Below are positions 23,710 to 33,612 of a stretch of DNA of 38,257 nt, in pieces. Location of the stretch: NCBI GenBank assembly GCA_027604685.1, contig JADHYX010000164.1:8321-46577 (forward strand), given 5' to 3'. How positions within the stretch are numbered: position 1 is the stretch's first letter; each line of letters opens with the position of its first letter. The translations under genes were made by a program, and so were the position numbers. The DNA comes from Lobulomyces angularis. Lineage: Eukaryota > Chytridiomycota > Chytridiomycetes > Lobulomycetales > Lobulomycetaceae. The notes beneath the pieces were generated by a model. That model was not told the origin of the DNA and did not search any database. It saw only the letters and a list, made by a program, of their open reading frames with translations.

Positions 23710-24753
23710 TAGCAAAAGTTTAAAGAATACTTTAATTAATTATAAAAAACTTTAGAAAATAGATAGTGAAATTATGTAATGAAATGAATTATAGTTAAAA
23801 AATTAGTCTAGTACCACTTAAAAAATTCTAAATTTATTTATAGTTTTATGTTATTATTTTTTTGTTAAAATAAACAAAAAATTACCAAAAAAATAAAAAA
23901 AAATTACAAAAAAAAAAGGAAAATAAAAAGTGAATTAAAAAAAAAAACTTAATTCAATTAAGCATTTGTTTTAAGACCGCAGTGGTAGCGGCCAATTCAG
24001 GGCAGCAAAAAAAATTTTATTTTATATAATTTAAAGAAAAAAAAAATTTTTCTAGAAACATTCATTTTTTCTCTTCGTCTTATTATTAACTTCACTATCA
24101 TCATCTTCTTCTTCATCTTTTTCTTCTTTCTCATTACCAAAATTTAACTGTGTGGTTTTTTTTTTTAATTGTTTCGTAACATGTTAATAATTTTGTAAAA
24201 AGGAGGGTGGTATGCCATATATAGAAAGCAACGTAAATATTTTATTTTGATTATTCTGAAGTAAAACCAACCAGTTTAAAGAGCAGACTGATATTATGTT
24301 ATACTTGTAATATCTTTTTTGTAATTACCAAATAAATTTCCATGAACATTATATCATCCACTTTCAAATTTAAAATTATCTTTGATGTATCAAAAAATGG
24401 TCTTTATAACTGTCTACTAATCAACACTTCAGCTTAGAAAACAAAAAACAAATGAAGACTCAGAAAGTAACAGCAACATTTTCTTAAAAAAATTATGAGA
24501 TAGAATGGAAATTATCTCGAAATTTTCATTTGTATCTAAAAATGCGTAAAATTGGATGCAAAAGATTGATCAAAGTTGAACAACTAATTTATTATAGCTC
24601 TATAGCTGCAAAGATCCTTTTTACTTAATTACAATGGATGTTGTCAGCACCGAATTACACAGCAAATTGAAACTAATGTAATTTTTCTGTGGTTGATTTG
24701 ATATTTTTCTTTCATCACAAAAGAAAATTTTTATCTACTTTTTTTTGTTAAAA
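23710..24753. other. 1-kb intergenic region between KIF6 and RhoGAP genes
   Basis: No gene was recognised with confidence. On the minus strand, 24052-24147 is an open 32-codon stretch following an AG acceptor-like site. It encodes an acidic then basic tail (EKEEKDEEEDDDSEV, then KTKRK) with a stop, and could be a last exon. I could not connect it to an upstream exon in frame. The right part should contain the RhoGAP promoter. Confidence 0.4.
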
Positions 24754-27390
24754 ATGGCAACTGCTCCTACTGCAAAACTAAACAATGACATCCTAGTCGA
24801 CGATACTTCATTCATTTTCCAAGGTTATTATTCTTTTATTTGAAATCAATGCATCCATTGGTCTTTTTTTTTTACAGGTTACAACACCTTGAAGCAGCAC
24901 AACATTTATTTTAAGAAAAGAGCAGAGATTGAAAAAGAATATGCTTTAAAGTTAACTCAGCTTCATGACTCATTATGCGCAGAAGCTCCGTCAAAGTAAT
25001 TAAAACTTTTACAAGTGCAGTTAATTATTTAATTTTCATTTTACCAATTTTATATTTCTATTTAAACAATTTAAGTTTTTTTCAAGAACAATCTAGCTAT
25101 ATCAATTTCATTCAATCTAATAAATTTATGATAAGTAATTGAATTTTAATTTTATTTATTGTTATTTACTTACTAACTCTCTTTAAATTTTTTGAGATTA
25201 TCACAATAAATTGAATGTTCTTGCAAATGAGCTATACACTTCCCTTACCATGAAAAAAGTATTTTTTTTATTTTGAAAACAATTTTTAAAATTTATTTTA
25301 ATTAGACTCAATATAAGGAAAAACTCACTGAAATTGTTACATTATATAAAAGAATATCAAAAAGATATAATGAATTGAGATTTGTTGTTACAGAAAATGT
25401 TAGTTTTTTATATAACATTATATAAATACTTTTTTTATGCTAAAAATTTAGAAAAGATATGAATTTTTTAAAAAACATGCGCAATACCTTTCTTCAGAAA
25501 ATGAAGGACCTGCATCTGCTTCAAAAACAGTCAAACTACAGCAAGAAACTAAAGCATTAGGTATTTTTAATCTTAAATTTTCTTTTGTATGTAATCAGAA
25601 TTGCTAAATTAATTTTTCTTTTTTAGATATATCTTATCGCCAATCATTGCAAACTGCCGATGACTGTAGAATTGAATATTTAGAGTTTATTGATAGAACT
25701 ACTAGTGTATGTAAAAATAATGCAGTAAACTTTTTTATTTTTGTTATAAAAAAAACCACTAGCTTCTTAAAATATTTGAAAAAGATAGAATTACAACCAC
25801 GCGGTCATTTGACAGGTTTTTAGATTTGGAAATTGAATGCAGCAAGCAGAGGGAAGCAGAATTCCAAAAATTAAAAAGTCAAGTTGAAATGATAGATGTG
25901 GAAGGTGATATTGAAAAAATCTTTAAAATATTTTCCGATAAATGGCCAAAAGTTTCCAAACCGGTTTATAATCATCCTAACTATTCAGCTCCGTTATCAA
26001 GTGAACTAAAAAATTCTTTCTATTCAAAAAAATATTAACATCATAAATTTTAGGTATGGTATTCAACGTACCAATTGAATTTACTTTTAAGCAGACAGGA
26101 AGAGCTATCCCACCTATACTAGAATTGTGCGTTAATGCTATTGAAAAAAGAGGATTGGATAAAGAGGGTATATACCGATTGTCTGGAAAGCAAAAGGAGC
26201 TATTCGATTTGAGACAACAAATGGAAGTTGATTGCAGTTTACCGAATCTTTTAGATGAAAACATTTGGGATATTAACGTTATTGCGGGTCTAATAAAGTG
26301 GTATATTAGAGAATTACCAGAACCGTTATTTCCTTTTCCGGTTATTGATAGATTGGATTATCGTAAATATAATTTTTAAATATTTTTTTAGGTTTTAAAA
26401 AATATCCATTTTAGAAAAAGACAATTCTACTCCAGAAGAAAAAATCCACCTACTTAGAATTCTTTATAGAAATATAAATGGACCAAAACAAAATGTGGTG
26501 AAGTTTTTCATTAACCATCTATACAAGTAAAAAAATTATGACCAAACTATTTTTTATTAAAGATAACTTTTAAAAAAAATTTTTTTAGCATTACTCAAAA
26601 TAGCGAAAAAAATAAAATGAATGCACAAAATTTATCAGTCTTATTCGGCCCAATGATCTTTCAATCATCAGAGTCATTAAATAGTTTAGAGAGCTCGATC
26701 AATAGTACCAGCTCCTTGAACAAGAGTGATAGTAGTAGTGGAGGCTTTTCTTTATTTGGTTCTAAAAAAAATAATGATAATACCAGTAATTCGAAAGAAT
26801 TTTTATATAATAACAATCCGAATTTTCTTTTAAGTCAGCAGGCTGAACTATACAAAAATGATACAGTAATATAAAAGCAATAAAGTGCAATTAACATTGT
26901 TTTTTTAATTTTTTAGGCTCTTGAAGATTTAATAAATTATAAAGATAAAATTTTCGCAGAATTAAAACAGCCAAAAGCGCAGCAAAGATTCGAATCTATA
27001 CAAAATCAACAACCTTACACAGAGGTTTCAAAAGTATCAATTGAGACACAATATCCTACGCAGTTGCAAAGCTCTCCCTCAGTATCACCAATTCCACCTA
27101 GAAAAGAATCCAGTGCGATTCCGCGGCGTGGAGATAGTTTAGCAAATAGTCCAACTCCAGTGAATGTTCAAAAAGAAGATATTATATTTAAGCAACCAAC
27201 TCAGATAGATTCTATAGCCCTTGAAGTAAAACCTAGAGAAGAAAGTTTATCAAAAAATTTAACTGTTCCATCAAGAAAAAATAGCCAAAACTGGAAGAGT
27301 AATGCTGAAATGCTGGATAACATCTCCACATCAAATGGTTCTGCTACAGGTCATCCAAGCACTAGAAATTTGAATGATATCATAGAATAA
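24754..27390 (+). CDS. F-BAR plus RhoGAP protein, Rgd1-like
   Basis: It should bind curved membrane through an F-BAR domain and stimulate GTP hydrolysis by a Rho-family GTPase. Exons 24754-24823, 24878-24995, 25076-25134, 25197-25258, 25306-25398, 25452-25560, 25627-25706, 25763-26000, 26054-26362, 26415-26526, 26589-26865 and 26917-27390 give 666 residues. Residues ~15-290 are an F-BAR-type helical region beginning FQGYNTLKQHNIYFKKRAEI. The RhoGAP domain follows: VFNVPIEFTFKQTGRAIP, KEGIYRLSG with the arginine finger, IAGLIKWYIRELPEPLFPFP and NKMNAQNLSVLFGPMI. The C-terminus is Ser/Pro-rich and disordered (SPSVSPIPPRKES). The order F-BAR then RhoGAP matches fungal Rgd1, which acts on Rho3/Rho4-type GTPases in yeast. 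Target here is unknown. Confidence 0.93.
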
Positions 27391-27656
27391 TTTTTACAAA
27401 ATCAAAAATCAAAAAATAAGGGATATTATCTATTTTTATATCAAAAAATATTAATTTTTTTAGTATTATTAATTAGAATATATATCTCAATTGAAAGTTT
27501 TTTATTTAATATTACTTTGCATAATCAAATTTTTCTTTTACAATTATCTTTTAATGAGAAATATTATCTTTTGCTCTGCATTAGTAGTTACTATTTTCAA
27601 TAACTGAATTGTAATTTTTTTTCAACAATTGGAAGATCAAAAAATAAAATTTTATA

Positions 27657-28494
27657 TTAAAAAAAGATAAATTTAACTGCATATTCCTTAAAAAACAAAA
27701 TGAATTTAGGATGAACTGAAAAAAAAATTAAAAATAAGCATGCACTGTTAGATAACCCATAACAAAATGACCTCAATACTGCAATGTTCAAAACATAAAA
27801 AATCGGGTAGAACAGCCTTTTTTATTTATTTTTAATTTTTTTTTTAATAAAAATCTTTATAATTCTATACCTTGCTACAAAGACTATTAGTAAAAAGGTT
27901 AAGTGAAGGTCAATATCCATTTTAGTCAGAATAGGAACAATCACGGCGGCCAATAGTAAGGGAGCTGTTTCTAGGCTATTTTGATGGTTACCAAGTAACC
28001 GTAGCGCCATTCCAGAAAGCTGTGATCTATTTTCTCTTGGGTTATTGTTAACTAATCCAACACTATGAAATGCTTGAAATGTCAAACTAAACCACCCCGA
28101 AATTAAAAATGCGTGCAAAAACAGAAAACCTAAGCATAAAAAAATATTAAAAAATTACAAAACTAAAAAACCAAATTTTACATAATATAAAATATGGTAT
28201 ATTTTCCTTGGTAATTTCACCACGAAAGTCAAAAAAGTGTTTAATAGCAGGTAAAATAAAATTTAAACTCCAATTTTTTTGATAAATAAGAGCAATCAAC
28301 AATGTGAAGGCAACATATGCTACAGGATATGAGAGAAACATCACATAACCTAAGTGTGAAAAAAACAATTAAGATTAAGAATAATGCAAAAGTTCCAATT
28401 TAATTAAATTACCATTTATGTATTTATTAGAATTTTTATTGGTTGTTAAGTTTTTTGCAGTCAATGAAGAATGCGATTTGTGTTTCTTGCCCAT
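27657..28494 (-). CDS. MAPEG-family membrane protein A (tandem paralogue)
   Basis: Exons 28413-28494, 28182-28349, 27871-28129 and 27657-27816 give 222 residues. A hydrophilic Lys/Ser N-terminus (MGKKHKSHSSLTAKN) precedes a hydrophobic helix (YPVAYVAFTLLIALIY). The MAPEG core is LLGNHQNSLETAPLLLAAVI (N-x-x-E-x-x-P pattern) with the following ARLFYPIFYVLNIAVLRS, the family ARxxYxxxY...LRS segment. It resembles the bacterial-type MAPEG group more than MGST3. The last exon is easily missed. Only the acceptor at about 27817 restores the family motif, whereas downstream acceptors give a truncated end. Intron phases (1,1,2) and the 168-nt second exon are the same as in its neighbour at 28654-29542. 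Function is unknown: possibly glutathione- or lipid-related. Confidence 0.82.
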
Positions 28495-28653
28495 TGTTTA
28501 GAATGATTCCGAATATAAATTTATAGAACAAATAATGATACTACAATATTGGCAGTTAATTAAGAATTAAGTCTTTTTTTTATCTATTTGCTTTAATAAT
28601 TTTTTTTTTTTTTGATCTGAATTAAAATTGAAAAATTCTAAAATTTAAAAATC

Positions 28654-29542
28654 TTAAAAATTTTTTTTAAAAAAAAAAAATGAGTCAACATAACTAAGTA
28701 TGGCCTTGCTAACAATTTCATAATAATGTAAATATCTTGGATTGATTGCAAATAATATCAACCATGAGCAGCTATTAAGATGAATTCCAAAAGCCATGGA
28801 TCTCATTGGATGGAAGTCCACAATGTAACAAATCGAAAATAAATATCTTTTAAAGTAAAAAAAAAAATTAAATTAATTTCTGAAATGGTGTTACCTGGAG
28901 AATAATAATAACGTTAAGAAATTTAAGTGAACTTGCTCGTCCAGTTTAGTTAAGTATGGAATTACAACTGCCGCTAACATTAAGGGTGCATTTTCAACGT
29001 TGTTTTGAAGATTTCCCGATAATCTCAAAGATAACCTATAATGGTCTCCGTTTATACCACTTCTTAAGAATGTAGTACTCAATTTATTTAAAAATGGAGA
29101 TAGTAAATACACATTTAAATATAGTAGCCCTGTGTAAAAAAAAAAAGTTAGCAATTTATTCAAAATTCAGATGAGTTTTTTTAATTTAAAATTTGATTTA
29201 TATTTTTTTATAAAAATTTTTTTTACCTAAAATCAAAAATGTTAAAGTCTCTCTCGTGATATCATCTGTATTATTAAAGGAGTTTTTCAAAATTGGTAGA
29301 AGAAAATTTAAACCCCATTTCTTTTGATAGAGTATGGCCAAAATAACGTTAATGTACGCTATTAAAGCTGGAAACAAGAAGAGCAAAAAAAATCCTGTAC
29401 ATAAGAATTAAGCAATTAATATGATTTTAATTTGGTTAATAAACTAACCAAAAACACTATTTGACTTATCAGTAGGATTTAGAGGGTAGTTTTTACTTTT
29501 GTTTTTTGTATCATTTGATGTGGAATTTTTTAAATTTACCAT
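28654..29542 (-). CDS. MAPEG-family membrane protein B (tandem paralogue)
   Basis: Exons 29449-29542, 29227-29394, 28895-29129 and 28654-28846 give 229 residues. A polar N-terminus (MVNLKNSTSNDTKNKSKN) is followed by FLLFLFPALIAYINVILAIL, YQKKWGLNFLLPILK (compare YQKNWSLNFILPAIK in paralogue A), LSGNLQNNVENAPLMLAAVV and SRYLFSICYIVDFHPMRSMA. The arrangement, intron phases and exon 2 length match paralogue A, so the pair arose by tandem duplication. The C-terminal end runs into a 12-T tract encoding four Phe before KKNF and stop, so the exact terminus depends on homopolymer accuracy. Spacing between the two genes is 159 bp, head to tail. Confidence 0.82.
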
Positions 29543-29949
29543 TCAATTTTTTAACAAATTTTAATTTGTGATCATGAAGGTTTTTTAAATGTAAAAATGA
29601 AAATTATTACTGTTGAACGGACTTAGTTTTTTTTATTCCAATCTCTCAGCTCAACCTAGTTAATTGAATTATTCAATTACAAATATTTGAAGTTGCTATT
29701 ATTAAAATATCAAAACCAAAGGACTTGCAAAAAACTAGTAAACAAACACTATTAAATGCAAAAAACTTTTCCATTGTATGTCTGTGATAGAAAGATGAAC
29801 ATACATTGATGAAACTGAATGAAGGCTTTGGGGGTTGTTTTAAGTATCTAGTTTCCAACAGCAACTCTAAAACAAAAAAATTAAAATTTGAACGAGGCTT
29901 ATATAAATTAAAACTTTTTCACAAATTTCATATTCAAAAAAAAGAAACA
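29543..29949. other. Divergent intergenic region / leader of single-pass protein
   Basis: This separates MAPEG B (-) and the single-pass orphan (+). An in-frame ATG at 29806 opens 48 residues upstream of the preferred start at 29950, so part of this stretch may be coding. No other feature seen. Confidence 0.4.
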
Positions 29950-30492
29950 ATGAATACAATTACTCTGTGCGTTACTCTTTTAACTGTTGTTTCTGTTGTC
30001 TTTATTCTCACAATCACTTTATTTTTTTTTTCCAAAATCAAACAAAAAAGTCCAAACTTTAAGAAAAGAGAAGTACAAAATAATGGACGCGATGTAGAAA
30101 ACATCGGTTGCAAAAACTCAGAACCAAGAGGACTATCAAACAAAAAATCAATGCAATCTATAAAATCCAATAAGTCGTCACTATCATTTATGAACTTGAA
30201 TAGATTTAGTTTTGGTTTAAAAAGAATTACTCAAAATTTTGGTTTATATGAATTGGAACTGATATATTCTAAAGAAAATGTCAGTGATTTTTCAATTCAT
30301 AGTGCTGAAACTGTTGTTCCTGAGTTACCAGAAAACGCTAAAAATTTAATTAAGAATAGCAAGGAAAGTTTTGCAGACCAATCTGTTGCTAGACGGAGAA
30401 GTAGCTGTAGCTCTACCTTGACTTACACTAATTTTGAATACCTCAAATACATAGAAAAATTGAATAATTTAGAGGGAGGAGATACTCCATAG
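29950..30492 (+). CDS. Orphan single-pass membrane protein, Ser/Lys-rich
   Basis: This single open frame has no visible intron and encodes 180 residues from the ATG at 29950. A strong hydrophobic segment (residues ~3-26, ITLCVTLLTVVSVVFILTIT) sits at the N-terminus and looks like a signal anchor. A basic cytosol-type flank KIKQKSPNFKKRE and a long Ser/Asn-rich domain follow. It includes KSMQSIKSNKSSLSFM and RRRSSCSSTLTYTNFEYL, possible phosphorylation sites. An earlier in-frame ATG at 29806 would give 228 residues, but it places polar residues ahead of the anchor and lacks support. I do not recognise a family. It precedes the anoctamin by about 370 bp on the same strand. Confidence 0.55.
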   Translation: MNTITLCVTLLTVVSVVFILTITLFFFSKIKQKSPNFKKREVQNNGRDVENIGCKNSEPRGLSNKKSMQSIKSNKSSLSFMNLNRFSFGLKRITQNFGLYELELIYSKENVSDFSIHSAETVVPELPENAKNLIKNSKESFADQSVARRRSSCSSTLTYTNFEYLKYIEKLNNLEGGDTP

Positions 30493-30857
30493 TAGTGATG
30501 TTTTTTAAGAAAAAGATACACTTATTTATTCATATTTATTTATAGAAAATCATTAAAATATATTATTATTTATACTTTATTCATATAATCTTCTTTAATT
30601 CGTGTTTCACTGTAAGGAGTTAAAAAAAAAAATTTTTTTTTTATTTTTAAATTAGAAAGATGATTAAACAACTAAAAAAGGGAATTTCAAACTCCTCAAT
30701 ATCCTCTAACGCCAGCCTATCATTAACATATTCCGCATTAGATTGCGATTTTAAATTTACCTTAACGTATGTTTGATTTTTTAAAGAACTAATGTTCAAA
30801 TGTTGTTTCGTTATATCACCTTCATTATCATTAAATATACAAAAATTTATCTTAAAA
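30493..30857. other. Intergenic region upstream of anoctamin
   Basis: It holds the anoctamin promoter. The sequence 30650-30790 is less AT-rich than usual intergenic DNA. An 81-residue open frame runs antisense (30647-30892), overlapping the anoctamin start codon. Whether either strand is coding here is unresolved. Confidence 0.4.
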
Positions 30858-33426
30858 ATGTCTTCTGTAGATAAATTTGCACAAATAATCAATTATTTTT
30901 ATAGTGACTGGATAATAGTTTTTGAACCTGATACCAAGGACAAACAAAGCTCCATTCAGTCCTTTGACTTACTTATACACAGATTACTAAACTCTGGTTT
31001 ACATTTAAAAACTCGGTATTTTAATTTTACTGTTAAAAAAGTTCTAAACATACAATTCTAGAAAATTTACGGAAACTGCGCTAGCTATATATATACACTG
31101 TCCAAAGCCGATTTTAGCTAGGGAAGCATACAAGAACCAGGTAGAAGATTGGTTAAATAATGTTGGCGAACACATTGAACCTCCTGTTTTTCTAACGGAT
31201 GAAAACATAGACGAAGTTGTAGGTTATTTAAAGCCTGCTGAAAAACTGAGAGTTATATATGATTTACTAACTACTCCAACCTACAAAGGAGGAATAGGTT
31301 TATTAATCATTAATTTTTTATTTTAATTATTAAATACTCAATTTAAGGTTTACAGGTTGGCGTTAATTGCAAAGATATTTTTGCTCCTCAAGATTTAGAA
31401 TTTAATAAGGTAATGTTTAAAAATAAATATTTACTTTATCTCTTTGTAGTCTTGGATTTCATCTTGGAATAAAAAATTTTTGTTGAGTGATGGGGATCTA
31501 TCCTTGATAAGAGATTACTTAGGCGAAAGAACTGCTTATTATTTTGCATTTCTACAATATTATTTTTTAAGTTTGTCTGTGCCTACTGTTTTAGGACTTC
31601 TGGTTGAAAAGTATTCCATACTTTATGGCTGCTTTATGATTTTATATGCGGTGATATTTGTTATACTCTGGACTCGAAGAGAAAAAATCTGGGCTATAAA
31701 ATGGTATAATAACTGTATGCAATTTTTTTTATAAGTTTTTTAGGAGAACCAGAAACTTAAACAATGCAGATAAATTGCATCCTGAATTTAAACATACGAA
31801 ATTGGACGTTGATCCAATTACTAATGAAATATCTCCCTATTATCCATCATGGCGGAGGATTGCCAAGATAGTTTTCATTTCCTCACCTGTTTTAATAATA
31901 TCCGCTCTATTTATTTCATTTTTTGTTCTTGTAAATCTAAGCATTGAAGTTTTTGTGCACGAATATTACAAAGGGCCTTTTAAAGCCATAGCGCCATTGA
32001 TTCCAACTATTTGTTATTCAGCTAGGTTTTTATTACTATGGTTTAAACATTAATGTTTTTTATTATTATAGCATTCCCACTTTTAATGCGTTTTACTCAA
32101 AAATGATGATTAAATTAAATTTATTTGAAAACAGACCTACAGAAAGGGAATATCATGCTAGCTTAACCCAAAAAACTTTTCTTGTTTTATCTTTGGTTAA
32201 TAACTTTTTTTTTTTTTTCCAATTTACATTTGTTGTAGGTTGGGTTTTTAAATTTATTTTTGGTTGGATTTGGATTTATTCCATTTCATGATTTAGTTCA
32301 GAAATGGCTAAGTGAGCATGGATTGATTTCAAGTGCTTCATCAATTAGAGAGATAGGACCTCATATCTTTACTGAAAGACTCGTTTATTTTGTTGTAACG
32401 GGGCAGATCGTAAATGCCTTTACAGAATTAGGATTACCATTTCTCAGAGGAAATGCTGAAAAATACATTAGTAAAGAAAATTTGGTTGAGCTTACAGAAG
32501 AAGACGCAAGATTAGATAAAGAAGAGATTGATTTTTTAAAACGAGTAAGAAAAGAATTTGAAATGCCAGAATATGATGACTTTAACGATTATGTTGAAAT
32601 GATTACTCAATTTGGATACTTGGTTTTATTTAGGTAATCTAAATTCTGTTTTCACTTTTCAAAAACAATATAATTTGCAAGTGTTGCATGGCCACCAACG
32701 GCTTTAGCCTGTTTTATAAATAACTTTTTGGAACTGCGCAGCGATGCAATTAAGATAGCCAAATACACCAGAAGACCTATACCAACCAGGAGTGAAAGCA
32801 TTGGACCTTGGAAAAATAATATCCATTTAATATGCTGGCTTTCTACTTTTTCTGTTACAAGTTTAATTATACTTTTTAGAGATTGGGATAGTTCAATTCC
32901 TAGTTCGGAACAAACTTTAAATAAAATGGGAAGATTAACATTTTTTTTAATATTGAACGAAAAAATTTTTTTTGCTGTAAAGAAAACGTTAACCTTTTTA
33001 ATTGATATGGTTCCAATAAAAGGTAATTTTTATTTTATTTTATTTTATAATTTTTAAATTTTTCATTTCATTTAAAAAATATGTTTTCTTTAAAAAAAGG
33101 AGGTTTTGGTGAAAGTTTAAAAAGAAGAAAGTATATATTAAAAAAGGATTTATTAGGTAGGAAAACAACTTTTACTAATTTTTTTTAATGTTTTTCAGGA
33201 GAAGCTGGTTTATATATGGGTATGGGGGAACTGAATGGAGATGTGCGATGGCACGGTAGTGTGGAAGACGAAGTAATCTAATCTGTTTAATATTAGTTTT
33301 TACTTATTTTTTAAATAGGGAAAGATTGTAATGCAAGGAGTAAGTTTAAAGGAGATTCATAATTTGTTAAGTAGTATAGAAAAAAAAAAAAAAAATGATG
33401 AGAAGGTAAAAGACAAGAGGGAATAA
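30858..33426 (+). CDS. Anoctamin/TMEM16-family protein (Ca2+-regulated scramblase type)
   Basis: TMEM16 proteins are Ca2+-activated lipid scramblases or channels; fungal members also tether ER and plasma membrane (Ist2). Exons 30858-31015, 31062-31297, 31348-31409, 31450-31703, 31744-32025, 32072-32195, 32239-32633, 32682-33022, 33100-33156, 33199-33272 and 33319-33426 give 696 residues. Visible are the cytosolic N-domain (DWIIVFEPD), YLGERTAYYFAFLQYY, ENRPTEREYHASLTQK, and the Ca2+ site: N and E in IVNAFTELGL, D and E in DYVEMITQFGY, E and D in NNFLELRSDA. All six family Ca2+ ligands appear present with normal spacing. RRPIPTRSESIGPW follows helix 8. The C-terminus is short and lysine-rich, far shorter than the Ist2 tail. 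The start at 30858 fits fungal homologues; 30792 is an alternative. Confidence 0.93.
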
Positions 33427-33612
33427 TAGTCACTACTATATTGAATTTTATATTTTAGTATTAATATGATTACTATATGATTATTTTTTTTTGCAACGTG
33501 TTGGTTGGTTGCTTATGTTTCTATTTCTCCCACGTAAACCACTTGATCCGCGGCGCTTTACATTTCGTCATTTTTTATTTCTAAAAAAATTGACAAAAAA
33601 AAGAAATACATA

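Noticed and set aside
25800..25830. Possible intron with GTTTTTAG in the RhoGAP gene
   Set aside because: Only 8 nt between GT and AG; the frame is open through it and the sequence is coding.
27700..27816. Truncated C-terminus of MAPEG A
   Set aside because: Using the acceptor just upstream of 27816 restores the family ARLFYPIFY...LRS helix and a tail matching paralogue B. The gene is intact.
32196..32238. Poly-Phe stretch read through in the anoctamin (NNFFFFFQF)
   Set aside because: It is a GT-AG intron with a T-rich tract; removing it gives a normal transmembrane helix.
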